Shown here: in pieces, positions 55,598 to 63,600 of the stretch
Numbering within the stretch: position 1 is the first letter of the stretch
Layout: each line of letters opens with the position of its first letter
From: Nitrospira sp.
GTDB taxonomy: Bacteria; Nitrospirota; Nitrospiria; Nitrospirales; Nitrospiraceae
Length of the DNA: 64,000 nucleotides
Direction: 5' to 3'
NCBI GenBank assembly: GCA_029194725.1
Contig: JARFXQ010000001.1
Span: forward strand, 186,001 to 250,000
Notes under the pieces: generated by a model
What the model was told of the DNA's origin: nothing
What the model saw: only the letters and a program-made list of their open reading frames with translations
The model's database searches: none
Position numbers and translations under genes: made by a program

Positions 55598-57868
55598 ATG
55601 ACGACGGGGAATTATCCAGAGACCCGCTACCTCGGATGGCACTTCCTCCTCCTCAACCTCGTGTTGGGCCTCGCCCACGTCGTGGTGCTGTTCAACGCCG
55701 GCTCGTACGTGGCGATGGAGCCGCACGTGGCAGGGGGCTTGGGCGGCGTGCAGGTCAGTTTCGGGAGGTGGGCACAGACGAATTTCATGATCGCCCTGGC
55801 CCTGGGCTTTCCCCTCGCCCGTTGGTTTTCCGACCGTTATGGAGAACCTCGTGTTTTTTGCGGCGCCTTCCTCGCCTACGCCGTGGCCTCGATATTCTGC
55901 GCGACATCCGACGGCATTGTCGGCTTCGTGTCGGCACGCGTTCTGCTCGGTCTCGCCGGCGGCATCACCTTACCGCTGAGCCAATCCCTGCTGCTCAAGG
56001 AGTATCCCGATCACCTGAAATCGTTGGGGCTGGCCATTTGGGGGCTATTCACCTTGCTGCCCTTTACGTTTGGACTGGTCACCGGCGGTTGGCTTGGTGA
56101 GCATTGGGGCTGGCGTACCCTCTTCGTCCTCAACATCCCCCTGGCGCTGTTGATCGCCGCGCTGGCCGCTGCCTTGTTCCATGGACGACGGCATGAGGTT
56201 CGTCATGAGCCATTTGACCTCGTTGGATATATCCTGTTGTTCGTGATCTTCGGCAGCCTCCAGTCGATGTTGAACGGAGGGAACGATTTTGATTGGTTCG
56301 ACGATCCATTATTACAGGGCCTGGTGGTTGTCGTCCTCGTGGTAACCCCGATCTGGATCGTCTGGGAGCTCGGCGAACGCCGGCCGGCGATGGATCTGCG
56401 GTTGTTCGCGCATCGGAATGTTGCGGTCGGCCTCCTCTGTCTCTGTTTAGGCTTCCTTTCGATTCAAGGCTTGCTCTCCCTCTTCGTCGTGCAGCTGCAG
56501 CTGTTGCTGGGCTATTCCTCGGAGCTGGCCGGACTGGTGTTCCTGCCCATGATTCTGCTGGGCGCGCCGCTGATCGCCCTGATGCACGAAGCCGCCAAAC
56601 GGCTGGACGTCCGCTGGCTCGGTCTTGTCGGCGGCATCATCTTGCCGCTGAGCCAATCCCTGCTGCTCAAGGAGTATCCCGATCACCTGAAATCCTTGGG
56701 GCTGGCCATCTGGGGACTGTTCACCTTGCTACCCTTTACGGTGGGGCTGGTCACCGGCGGGTGGCTGACTGAGCATTGGGGCTGGCGTACCCTGTTCTTT
56801 CTCAACGTCCCCCTGGCGCTTGCTCTCGCCGCCCTGGCCGCAGCCCTGTTCCATGGAAAACGTCATACGGTGCGCCATGAGCCAGTCGATCTCGTTGGAT
56901 ATATCCTGTTGTTCGTGCTCTTCGGTAGCTTTCAGTCGATGTTGAACGGAGGGAACGATTTTGATTGGCTCGACGATCCATTATTACAGGGCCTGTTGGT
57001 CGTCGTTCTCGTGGTAACCCCGATCTGGATCGTCTGGGAACTCGGCGAACGCCGGCCGGCGATGGATCTGCGGTTATTCGCGCATCGGAATGTTGCGGTC
57101 GGCCTCCTCTGTCTCTGTCTAGGCTTCTTTTCGATCCAAGGCTTGCTCGCCCTCTTTGTCGTGCACCTGCAGCTGTTGATGGGCTATTCCTCGGAGCTGG
57201 CGGGACTGGTGTTCCTGCCCATGATTCTACTGGGCGCGCCGCTGATCGCTCTGATGCATGAAGTCGCCAAACGGCTGGACGTCCGCTGGCTGGCCTGCGT
57301 GAACAGCTTGGGCTTCGCCGCCACGTTTTATTGGATCGGCCTCTTCGACGATCCCCACTCGTTCGATCAGATCTTTTGGCCGATGGTGCTCGAAGGGGTC
57401 TTCCTCGGCTCGTTTTTCACGCCGTTGACCGTGTTGACGTTGCACGGCCTTTCGGGGGAGCAAATGCTGCGGGCGGCAGAGATGGCCAATATTCTTCGCC
57501 TCGCATTCGGCGGGATGGGAATTACCTGGCAAGGGATCGTGCTCTTCCGCCGTCTCCCCTTTCATCAATTGCACCTCAGCGACCATTTCGGCGGGCGAAT
57601 CTCGGCGTCGTATGATGCGCTCAGCCAGTTCACGGCGAAGCTCGAGGCCCTCGGCTTCGAGCCCGCCATGATCGAACGCAAGGTGCAACTGACGATCAAG
57701 CAGGCGGCCGGCATTCTCGCCTTGAATGACGCGTTCCTCCTGTCGAGCTACCTCTGCCTGGGGATTGCGGGGCTGGTCTGGTTCGCGCGGTCCAACCGCG
57801 TGCCGTTGCTGCAGCCGGCGAAAGCCCTGCGCGAGGGGCAGGCGGAACAGCTGAGGGAGGGACCATGA
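55598..57868 (+). CDS. EmrB/DHA2-type MFS efflux pump with internal duplication
   Basis: 756 residues; normal DHA2 pumps have about 510-540. The N-terminal MFS part (residues 1-117) is followed by two consecutive copies of a 224-residue block (118-341 and 342-565), then a normal C-terminal part. Removing one block gives 532 residues, the usual length. The blocks differ at about 20 positions by eye (GLAGGITLPLSQ against GLVGGIILPLSQ; WLGEHWGW against WLTEHWGW). The membrane topology must change from 14 to about 20 helices if both copies insert. It probably exports drugs or toxic compounds with the MFP and OMF encoded next. Overlaps the OMF gene (ATGA). Confidence 0.92.
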   Translation: MTTGNYPETRYLGWHFLLLNLVLGLAHVVVLFNAGSYVAMEPHVAGGLGGVQVSFGRWAQTNFMIALALGFPLARWFSDRYGEPRVFCGAFLAYAVASIFCATSDGIVGFVSARVLLGLAGGITLPLSQSLLLKEYPDHLKSLGLAIWGLFTLLPFTFGLVTGGWLGEHWGWRTLFVLNIPLALLIAALAAALFHGRRHEVRHEPFDLVGYILLFVIFGSLQSMLNGGNDFDWFDDPLLQGLVVVVLVVTPIWIVWELGERRPAMDLRLFAHRNVAVGLLCLCLGFLSIQGLLSLFVVQLQLLLGYSSELAGLVFLPMILLGAPLIALMHEAAKRLDVRWLGLVGGIILPLSQSLLLKEYPDHLKSLGLAIWGLFTLLPFTVGLVTGGWLTEHWGWRTLFFLNVPLALALAALAAALFHGKRHTVRHEPVDLVGYILLFVLFGSFQSMLNGGNDFDWLDDPLLQGLLVVVLVVTPIWIVWELGERRPAMDLRLFAHRNVAVGLLCLCLGFFSIQGLLALFVVHLQLLMGYSSELAGLVFLPMILLGAPLIALMHEVAKRLDVRWLACVNSLGFAATFYWIGLFDDPHSFDQIFWPMVLEGVFLGSFFTPLTVLTLHGLSGEQMLRAAEMANILRLAFGGMGITWQGIVLFRRLPFHQLHLSDHFGGRISASYDALSQFTAKLEALGFEPAMIERKVQLTIKQAAGILALNDAFLLSSYLCLGIAGLVWFARSNRVPLLQPAKALREGQAEQLREGP
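55949..57292 (+). repeat. In-frame 672-bp tandem duplication within MFS gene
   Basis: Copy 1 starts at 55949 (GGTCTCGCCGGCGGCATC) and copy 2 at 56621 (GGTCTTGTCGGCGGCATC), period 672 bp = 224 codons. The copies are alike but not identical, with both silent and amino-acid differences, so this is not a simple assembly collapse of one sequence. Confidence 0.9.
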
Positions 57869-59325
57869 GCCACGGCCGCCCAACCCTCTCCCGCTCCTCC
57901 GCCTCGGCCTTGGGCCTGTTGGTCCTGGTCGCGGTCACCGGCTGTGAGTGGTGGATTCCAAAGGGCGAGCCGCCGGCGACCTATCTGGAGCCGCCCGAAT
58001 TACAAGAAACCCTTGAGGAAGTGACCCACCGGTTGCACCAATGGCCCGACGAGGACCGGTGGTGGGACCAGTTCCACAACGCCGAGCTCACCCGACTGAT
58101 CGAGACGGCGCTGCGCGACAACCCGGGGCTCAAGGTGGCCTCCGCACGCTTACGCGAAGCGCAAGGGCTGGCCCGGGTGGAAGGGGCCCGCCTGCTGCCC
58201 TTCCTGGAGGCCGATGCGTCGTTGACCTACGAGCGCATCTCGCAACACGGCGTGTTCGCCGCCTTGAACGCGGAGACGGCAGGACAACGTATTCTCCTCG
58301 GCATGATCAACCCGCTCACAGTGCGGTACGAGTTCGACTTCTGGGGCAAATATCGCGCGACGCTCGACGCGGCGCTCGGGCATGCGGCCGCCGAAGAAGC
58401 GGAACGGGCCGAAGTCCGACTCCGGCTGACCACCGGCATCGCCCGAGCCTACTTCCGCGGGCAGGCGCTGCAGCAGCAGCTGGAATTGGTCCACGCCATC
58501 GTCGAGCTCCGTCGCCGGCTACGGATGCTCGCCGAGACCCGGTCCACCCTGGGCATTGATAATGACCTGGCGGTGAAACAAGCCATCGCCGACTACGAAG
58601 CGGCGGTCACGCGCCAAGCTGCGGTGCACGATCACTTGGACGTGCAGCGGAATTTGCTTGCCCGCCTCATGGGCACAGGGCCGGACGACGGGCGCCACCT
58701 CGTCACGGTGGCGGGCGCCACCATTCCCGAGCAGATGCCCGTCCCGGAGCACCTCTCGATCGGCTTGCTGGTCCACCGGCCTGATTTGGCGGCGGCCCTG
58801 TATCGTGCGTACGCCGCCGCGCGGGTGGTGAAGGTCGCGAAAACGCAGTTCTACCCCACGATCGATCTGACCGCCTTCGTCGGGTTCAATGCGTTGACGT
58901 TCACCAAGGGGGCCGACAAGTTGGCGAATTTCCTGTTCTCCGGCCAGAGCTTTTCCTATGGCCTCGCACGTCGGGCGGAGTACGACACGGCGGTGGACCT
59001 GTATAACGACACGCTGCTCGACGCCTTGCGCGAAGTCGCGGACAGTCTGAGCGCGTGGCAGGCGACGCGTGAGATGTTGGCATCGCATCAGCGCGTCGTG
59101 GCGTCGCTCAGCGAGGACTGGCGGCTCGCCAACGTCCGGGTCGTGTCCGGACTGGACGACGACCGGGAAGGGCTCCGCCATCGCTACCCGGTATTGGAAC
59201 AGGAATATGCGCTGCGGGCGCTGGAGAGCGATCAACTCGTCGCGATGGTGGATCTCATTGAAGCCTTAGGCGGCGGCTACCACAATCCTGATATCGAGAA
59301 GAGGCCGGCGCTGCCGGCGAGTTGA
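57865..59325 (+). CDS. Outer-membrane efflux lipoprotein (NodT/OMF family)
   Basis: 486 residues. Signal with lipobox VTGC (Cys27), then the TolC-like helical barrel repeat: WWDQFHNAELTRLIETAL, YEFDFWGKYRATLDAA, and IGLLVHRPDLAAAL starting the second repeat. In the second half the usual segment between SYGL and RRAEYDTAV (about 20-25 residues in the family, around the region PIFDGGRL) is missing, an in-frame deletion near 58970. It forms the outer-membrane channel of the tripartite pump. Start overlaps the MFS stop. Confidence 0.9.
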   Translation: MSHGRPTLSRSSASALGLLVLVAVTGCEWWIPKGEPPATYLEPPELQETLEEVTHRLHQWPDEDRWWDQFHNAELTRLIETALRDNPGLKVASARLREAQGLARVEGARLLPFLEADASLTYERISQHGVFAALNAETAGQRILLGMINPLTVRYEFDFWGKYRATLDAALGHAAAEEAERAEVRLRLTTGIARAYFRGQALQQQLELVHAIVELRRRLRMLAETRSTLGIDNDLAVKQAIADYEAAVTRQAAVHDHLDVQRNLLARLMGTGPDDGRHLVTVAGATIPEQMPVPEHLSIGLLVHRPDLAAALYRAYAAARVVKVAKTQFYPTIDLTAFVGFNALTFTKGADKLANFLFSGQSFSYGLARRAEYDTAVDLYNDTLLDALREVADSLSAWQATREMLASHQRVVASLSEDWRLANVRVVSGLDDDREGLRHRYPVLEQEYALRALESDQLVAMVDLIEALGGGYHNPDIEKRPALPAS

Positions 59326-59329
59326 CCGG

Positions 59330-60550
59330 ATGAGCGACACCGATGCCATACCCCCACCGGCACCGCAACTGATCGAAGAATCGCTGCACGCTCAGCGCAC
59401 CCGGCGGCTGGCGATCGTGGCGCTCGGGCTGGGTCTGGCGGGCCTCGCCTATGGCGGCCATTGGTGGACGACGGCCCGGCATTGGGTGCAAACCGACAAT
59501 GCCTATGTGACCGGCAACCTCGTGCCGGTCGCGGCGCAGGCCGGCGGCATCATCACGCAGGTGCTCTTCGAAGAAACGCAGTTCGTGACGCGCGGCGAGG
59601 TGCTGGTCCGGCTCGATGCCAACGAAGCCACGACCGTGCTGGGGCAGGCGCGCGGGCGCCTCGGCGACGCCGTCCGGCGCATCAACGCGCTCTTCATTAC
59701 GCAACGGCAACTGGCCGACAAATTGGCGGCGCGCCGGGCGCGGCTCGACGTGGTCCGCCACGACCTGGCTCGGTACCGCCGCGCGGTGCCCAGCGGAGCC
59801 GTGTCGAAGCAGCTGCTCGAGAATGCGGAGGATCATGTGCGGGCCTTGGACGCCGAGGTGCGGGAAACCCAGGCGGAATACGACGCGCTCGACGCGCAGA
59901 TCGGCGGCACGACCGTGCTGGCCCATCCGACGGTCGAACTGGCGAAGCATGAGTTCATCCACGCCCATCTCGAATATGCGCGGCAGCAGATCCGCGCCCC
60001 GGCGTCCGGCTACGTGGCCAAACGTAAGGCGCAGGTCGGCGACCGGGTCAAGCACGGCACGCACCTCATGACGATCGTGCCGCTGGACCATCTCTGGGTG
60101 GAAGCCAACTTGCGGGAAACCGACATGGCCGAGGTCCGACCGGGGCAACCGGCTGAAGTGCGCGTGGATCTCCACGGCGGCACCCACACGTTTCACGGCA
60201 CGGTGGAGGGCCTGGTCCCCGGCACAGGGAGTCCGTTCGCGCTGCTCCCCCCGGACAACTCCACCGGAAACTTTATCCACATCATCGAACGGGTGCCGGT
60301 CCGGATCGCGCTGCCAGCCGACGACCTGCGGGAGCATCCGATCAGGCCCGGCCTGTCCACGGTCACCAAAATCCGTGTCACCGAGGGCGGGCACTCCGTC
60401 TGGTCGTCGCTGGCCAAAGCCGACACCGACGAGTATCAGACCGACGTCTATGACCACGAGTTGACGGACGCGGAATCCCTGGCGCAAGACATCATGAAGG
60501 CCAATCTGGTGTCCCGCAGCCCGGCGGTCATGGTGCCGTCAAGTGACTAA
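59330..60550 (+). CDS. EmrA-type membrane fusion protein (HlyD family)
   Basis: 406 residues. One N-terminal transmembrane helix (RLAIVALGLGLAGLAYGG), then the barrel-sandwich half NAYVTGNLVPVAAQAGGIIT, a coiled-coil hairpin, the second half RQQIRAPASGYVAKRKAQVG and the beta-barrel (LWVEANLRETDMAEVRPGQP). It bridges the MFS pump and the outer-membrane channel. The C-terminal tail after IRVTEGGHSVW is longer than E. coli EmrA. It lies 4 bp after the OMF gene, completing the operon. Confidence 0.93.
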   Translation: MSDTDAIPPPAPQLIEESLHAQRTRRLAIVALGLGLAGLAYGGHWWTTARHWVQTDNAYVTGNLVPVAAQAGGIITQVLFEETQFVTRGEVLVRLDANEATTVLGQARGRLGDAVRRINALFITQRQLADKLAARRARLDVVRHDLARYRRAVPSGAVSKQLLENAEDHVRALDAEVRETQAEYDALDAQIGGTTVLAHPTVELAKHEFIHAHLEYARQQIRAPASGYVAKRKAQVGDRVKHGTHLMTIVPLDHLWVEANLRETDMAEVRPGQPAEVRVDLHGGTHTFHGTVEGLVPGTGSPFALLPPDNSTGNFIHIIERVPVRIALPADDLREHPIRPGLSTVTKIRVTEGGHSVWSSLAKADTDEYQTDVYDHELTDAESLAQDIMKANLVSRSPAVMVPSSD

Positions 60551-60970
60551 CCCAGGCGCCGACAAACTGTGAGGTCGTGTGGTCATGAGTCGGCGGACAG
60601 AGGTGATGAGTCGGGAACGCGGACGAGATTATTCCAAACCTCATGACGATGAACGGTCTCATCATGTCCGTCTTCTCCATGAACAAATCCAAGGTACGCG
60701 GCAGCGCTTCAGTCGCCGTCTTAGCGCCGATCGCTTTCGGACTCGTCAAAGTTGTGTGGGATTTAATCTGGCGGACACGTGAATAAGCGCCATGCACAAT
60801 CAGAGTTTTGTCGCCACTGACCGCGGCCAACGCCACCTGTGCCTTAACAGTTCCTCCGTTAATTGGTGATTCCATTTTTCAAAGATCGCCTTTGTTGTGG
60901 GTGAGTCAGTGGCGTTCTATAAACGACAAAAAGGAGGGAACTTTAGAGAGGGAACTCACGAGGGACGCTC
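60551..60970. other. Intergenic region after efflux operon
   Basis: About 420 bp. A 47-codon plus-strand frame (ATG about 60641 to TAA 60784) with one hydrophobic segment exists, but it has no ribosome site. No clear terminator after the MFP gene. Confidence 0.45.
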
Positions 60971-61258
60971 TCAAGCAACTTTCTTCGTCTGCTGCTGCTC
61001 TTCCCACAACAGCCGGTCTGCATAAAGCTCTGCGTCATCATGGAGATCGTAACAGTAGTCCTTGACATTTTCCAAAATGAAACCTTCAACCAACTTTTTC
61101 CTTCTCCAAGCTTCCTTTGAGCTCTTTGAGAATTCTTTGGACTTCTTGATGTCAAGTTTTCTCAATTCCCTGGCGTACTTCTTTGAGAGAAACGGCTCCA
61201 AGGTTCCAGGTTCAGGTGGTGCTGAGAGAGTGGGCTTCTTGTTCTTCTTTGATGACAT
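60971..61258 (-). CDS. Hypothetical Lys-rich protein
   Basis: 95 residues, highly charged: MSSKKNKKPTLSAPPEPG, SKKYARELRKLDIKKSKEFS, EAWRRKKLVEGFI, ending EEQQQTKKVA. Base composition is lower in GC than the neighbouring efflux genes, suggesting transfer. ATG at 61258 follows GGTTGAG. No signal or membrane segment. No family recognised. First gene of the accessory tail. Confidence 0.6.
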   Translation of the reverse strand: MSSKKNKKPTLSAPPEPGTLEPFLSKKYARELRKLDIKKSKEFSKSSKEAWRRKKLVEGFILENVKDYCYDLHDDAELYADRLLWEEQQQTKKVA

Positions 61259-61487
61259 ACACTCAACCTCTCCATTGTGGGTCCTCTGAGTGTAGCATCA
61301 GAACACAACGTGGCAACTCAAGAATCAAAACTGAACTGGCATGCACAGAACAAGACACGCCCCCCAATTCACGTCCTCCGTTCGCAGCATCCGTCCCTCC
61401 TCCGTCGTGATGAGCGGTGAAGGGACATTGTGACTCGGTGTTCAGTCGACTTCTCAGTTCGGTGATTTGAGGACTTCTAGCATCGGC

Positions 61488-61565
61488 GGTGACAAGCATT
61501 GAGTGGAACGATCGCATCGGCTCTCCTGTGCTTCGCACGAGTCAAGATCCGAGCCCACCTTCTTT
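61488..61565 (+). repeat. Dispersed ~105-bp repeat, copy a (partial)
   Basis: Contains GCATTGAGTGG-ACGATCG and GTCAAGATCCGA. It matches copies b-d at these anchors; the left part is lost or diverged. It lies just beyond the 3' end of the mazF-like gene. Confidence 0.6.
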
Positions 61566-61599
61566 TTGGCCTCCAACTTCTTCTCGGTTCATGTCAAAT

Positions 61600-61956
61600 T
61601 CAGTTGCGATCCTGATCGAGGTCGAGGACTTCGATAAGGGCCTCGTGAATCTGCTTCATGAGTGTGGCTGAGAGTTTGGTCAAAGGGCCTTCGATCAAAC
61701 GGCGATTGTCGATCGCGCGTAGTTGATCGATCAGCAGATCAGAGGTGCGGCGAAGACGCCCGGCTGCGTGGACACGAATACGCAAAGGCTCAGCACCATC
61801 AATCAGCACAGTCGTCAGCGGAACGATGAGGGTGGAGGGATGTTGTGCGTCAAGCAACGCCTGGGCCTGAACGAGCAGCACCGGTCGTGTTTTGCCCGGC
61901 TCGGTACCTCGTTTCGGATTGAGATCAGCCAGCCACACTTCTCCTCGATTAGGCAT
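61600..61956 (-). CDS. PemK/MazF-type toxin
   Basis: 118 residues: MPNRGEVWLADLNPKRGTEPGKTRPVLLV is split by the family core motifs GEVW and KTRPVLLVQ, then IVPLTTVL and LRRTSDLLIDQLRAID, all typical of MazF/PemK mRNA endoribonucleases. It should inhibit growth by cutting mRNA unless neutralised. Start ATG 61956 overlaps the antitoxin stop by 8 bp. Confidence 0.92.
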   Translation of the reverse strand: MPNRGEVWLADLNPKRGTEPGKTRPVLLVQAQALLDAQHPSTLIVPLTTVLIDGAEPLRIRVHAAGRLRRTSDLLIDQLRAIDNRRLIEGPLTKLSATLMKQIHEALIEVLDLDQDRN

Positions 61957-62185
61957 CGGGGGTCTGTTCGACGGCGGCGAACTCGAGATTGACGCGCAGG
62001 CTTTCCTTTCGAACTTTCTTCGAGGCTTCGGCCAAACGCCGCGCCCTGAGCATGGTTTGCGTCTGTCGATTCATGCGCTCGATCGCGCGGCGGATATAGG
62101 CAGCTCTGGAGAGATGGAGGGTATCCGCGCAACGGCGACTGGCCTCCAAAACATCTTCCGGTAGTTTCAGCGAGATCGCTCCCAT
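61949..62185 (-). CDS. RHH-type antitoxin
   Basis: 78 residues from ATG 62185 (alternatives: ATG 62194 or further upstream). N-terminal ribbon-helix-helix: AISLKLPEDVLEASRRCADT, LSRAAYIRRAIERM, then a C-terminal tail that would bind the toxin. It precedes and overlaps the mazF-like gene. A palindrome at 62200-62216 lies just upstream, likely its autoregulatory site. Confidence 0.85.
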   Translation of the reverse strand: MGAISLKLPEDVLEASRRCADTLHLSRAAYIRRAIERMNRQTQTMLRARRLAEASKKVRKESLRVNLEFAAVEQTPDA

Positions 62186-62199
62186 TATGCCCATCCAGT

Positions 62200-62216
62200 A
62201 TATCGTATTGTGATAT
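62200..62216. promoter_or_regulatory. Palindrome upstream of RHH antitoxin
   Basis: ATATC-N7-GATAT, 15 bp upstream of the antitoxin ATG at 62185. RHH antitoxins bind such short inverted repeats to repress their operon. The adjoining ATCCAGTATAT string recurs before the toxin gene at 62584. Confidence 0.5.
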
Positions 62217-62348
62217 GCGTGTATGGTATCGCAATGTTGCACTCCAACGCAAACACATCGGACGTTACGGAAACCCTCGTCCCCGGACGCCTCTAACTTG
62301 TCGCTCTGACGTTGAGCTAGAGCACCGCCCGAGAGGCAGGTCTAGACC

Positions 62349-62460
62349 AGAAAAGAGTGGTTGGCGAACGTGGTGTTGGCTGGAGTCTTGAATGGCCAGA
62401 GTGAACCGGCTCTTCTGCGCCATGCACGATTCAAGATCCGACGCCAACTTCTGTGCTAAT
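62349..62460 (+). repeat. Dispersed ~105-bp repeat, copy b
   Basis: Runs from CAGAAAAGAGTGGTTGGCG through GCTGGAGTCTTGAATGGC and CGCCATGCACGATTCAAG to CCAACTTCTGTGCTAATG. Lies between the two toxin-antitoxin modules. Confidence 0.7.
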
Positions 62461-62548
62461 GCAGCTGCCAGCGACGCATTCTCTGTCTGATCGCCTTGGC
62501 CGCTTTCTCGCTCACCGCAGGTGCGAAACTGACTCGCGCAACGTCAGG

Positions 62549-62577
62549 TTGCGGATGTATATCCAATCCAGTATATT
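62549..62577 (+). promoter_or_regulatory. Sigma70-like promoter of HigB-type toxin gene
   Basis: TTGCGG, 17-bp spacer, TATATT. The expected transcription start falls on or within a base or two of the ATG at 62584, and no ribosome site precedes it, so the mRNA may be leaderless. Confidence 0.5.
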
Positions 62578-62583
62578 TGACCC

Positions 62584-62910
62584 ATGAAGCGACTACGATT
62601 CCTTGGGGACTCGCTCACGTGTTTGCGGGAGTTTCCCGAGGCTGCCAGGCACGACGCGGGCTATCAACTGGACAAGGTGCAGCGCGGTGAACAGCCGGAC
62701 GATTTCAAGCCGATGCCTTCTATCGGCAAGGGCGTCGAAGAAATCCGGATGTGGGACGACACCGGCACATACCGCGTGGTCTACACAGCCAGGCTAGCCG
62801 ATGCGGTCTATGTGCTGCACGCATTCCAGAAGAAAACGCAGGCGACGGCCAAGGGTGACATTGAGCTTGCCAAAAAGCGATTCACCGAACTGATGAGAGG
62901 TGCCCAATGA
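62584..62910 (+). CDS. RelE/HigB-type (Gp49-like) toxin
   Basis: 108 residues: RLRFLGDSLTCLREFPEAAR, DFKPMPSIGKGVEEIRMWD and YRVVYTARLADAVYVLHAFQ-KKTQAT, matching phage-derived Gp49/HigB toxins of the RelE fold that cut mRNA on the ribosome. Its stop overlaps the antitoxin start (ATGA). Toxin first, antitoxin second is the HigBA order. Confidence 0.92.
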   Translation: MKRLRFLGDSLTCLREFPEAARHDAGYQLDKVQRGEQPDDFKPMPSIGKGVEEIRMWDDTGTYRVVYTARLADAVYVLHAFQKKTQATAKGDIELAKKRFTELMRGAQ

Positions 62911-63200
62911 CAAAGACCAAGACCAAAACAAACACTTTCAGCAGCGTGTGGGATGCAATTACCGACACCCCTGAGCAGGCGGCCAATCTCCAGGCGCGGG
63001 CCGAACTGATGCGGCAGATCGCGGCTATCATCAAGGCCAAGGACTGGAAGCAGGCCGACGCCGCAACACATTGCGGCGTCACCCAGCCTCGCATGAACGA
63101 CTTGTTACGCGGGCGTGTGTCGCGGTTTTCGCTGGATGCCCTGGTGAATATCGCCACGGCACTTGGCCGGCGCGTGCATGTGGAGTTGGAAGTCGCGTAA
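62907..63200 (+). CDS. HigA-type XRE antitoxin
   Basis: 97 residues with an XRE helix-turn-helix (WKQADAATHCGVTQPRMNDLLRG is broken by key residues QADAA and TQPRMNDL; then SRFSLDALVNIATALG). It should bind the toxin and repress the operon. Its last 21 bp are part of a 107-bp sequence repeated 212 bp downstream. Confidence 0.92.
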   Translation: MTKTKTKTNTFSSVWDAITDTPEQAANLQARAELMRQIAAIIKAKDWKQADAATHCGVTQPRMNDLLRGRVSRFSLDALVNIATALGRRVHVELEVA

Positions 63201-63284
63201 CCAGCCACCCTCACCGGCTCCAGCTCGCGCAGTGGCCGAAGTGCTACATCGAAAATCGACCCACGGTGCGGCGCAATGAAGAGA
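63178..63284 (+). repeat. 107-bp direct repeat, copy 1
   Basis: Covers the last codons of the antitoxin gene and 84 bp beyond (ATGTGGAGTTGGAAGTCGCG to GGCGCAATGAAGAGA). Identical, as far as I can read, to 63390-63496. Confidence 0.9.
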
Positions 63285-63389
63285 CAGGTGGCTGGGGAAT
63301 ACCACGTTTGCTGGAGCATTGAGTGGCACGATCGACCCAGCGCTCCTACGCCATGCACGATCCAAGATCCGACCCCAACTCCTGTGCTC
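63285..63389 (+). repeat. Dispersed ~105-bp repeat, copy c
   Basis: Contains GCTGGAGCATTGAGTGGC, CCATGCACGATCCAAGATCC and CCCCAACTCCTGTGCTC. Sits between the two 107-bp repeats. Confidence 0.75.
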
Positions 63390-63496
63390 ATGTGGAGTTG
63401 GAAGTCGCGTAACCAGCCACCCTCACCGGCTCCAGCTCGCGCAGTGGCCGAAGTGCTACATCGAAAATCGACCCACGGTGCGGCGCAATGAAGAGA
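63390..63496 (+). repeat. 107-bp direct repeat, copy 2
   Basis: Second exact copy, including the antitoxin 3' end codons and stop without the rest of the gene. Offset from copy 1 is 212 bp. Confidence 0.9.
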
Positions 63497-63600
63497 AGAG
63501 TGGTTAACGAACATGGCGTTTGCTGGAGTAATGGGTGGCAAGACTGAATCGCTCTCTCACACCATGCATGATTCAAGATCCGAATCACATCTTCAGACGA
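63497..63600 (+). repeat. Dispersed ~105-bp repeat, copy d
   Basis: Contains GTGGTTAACGAACATGGCG, TTTGCTGGAGTAATGGGTGG and ATGATTCAAGATCCGA. Overlaps the 3' end of the gene at the window edge. Confidence 0.7.

Noticed and set aside
60641..60784. 47-codon plus-strand frame with a hydrophobic segment
   Set aside because: No ribosome site and no supporting context; could be chance.
62882..63541. Minus-strand frame of 219 codons
   Set aside because: It is open only because of the duplicated 107-bp sequence; its translation repeats itself and lies antisense to the XRE antitoxin.
61488..63600. Integron gene-cassette array (attC sites)
   Set aside because: The spacing of repeats and the toxin-antitoxin content look cassette-like, but the copies do not carry a conserved GTTRRRY / RYYYAAC pair at matching ends, and no integrase is present. 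Kept only as a repeat family.
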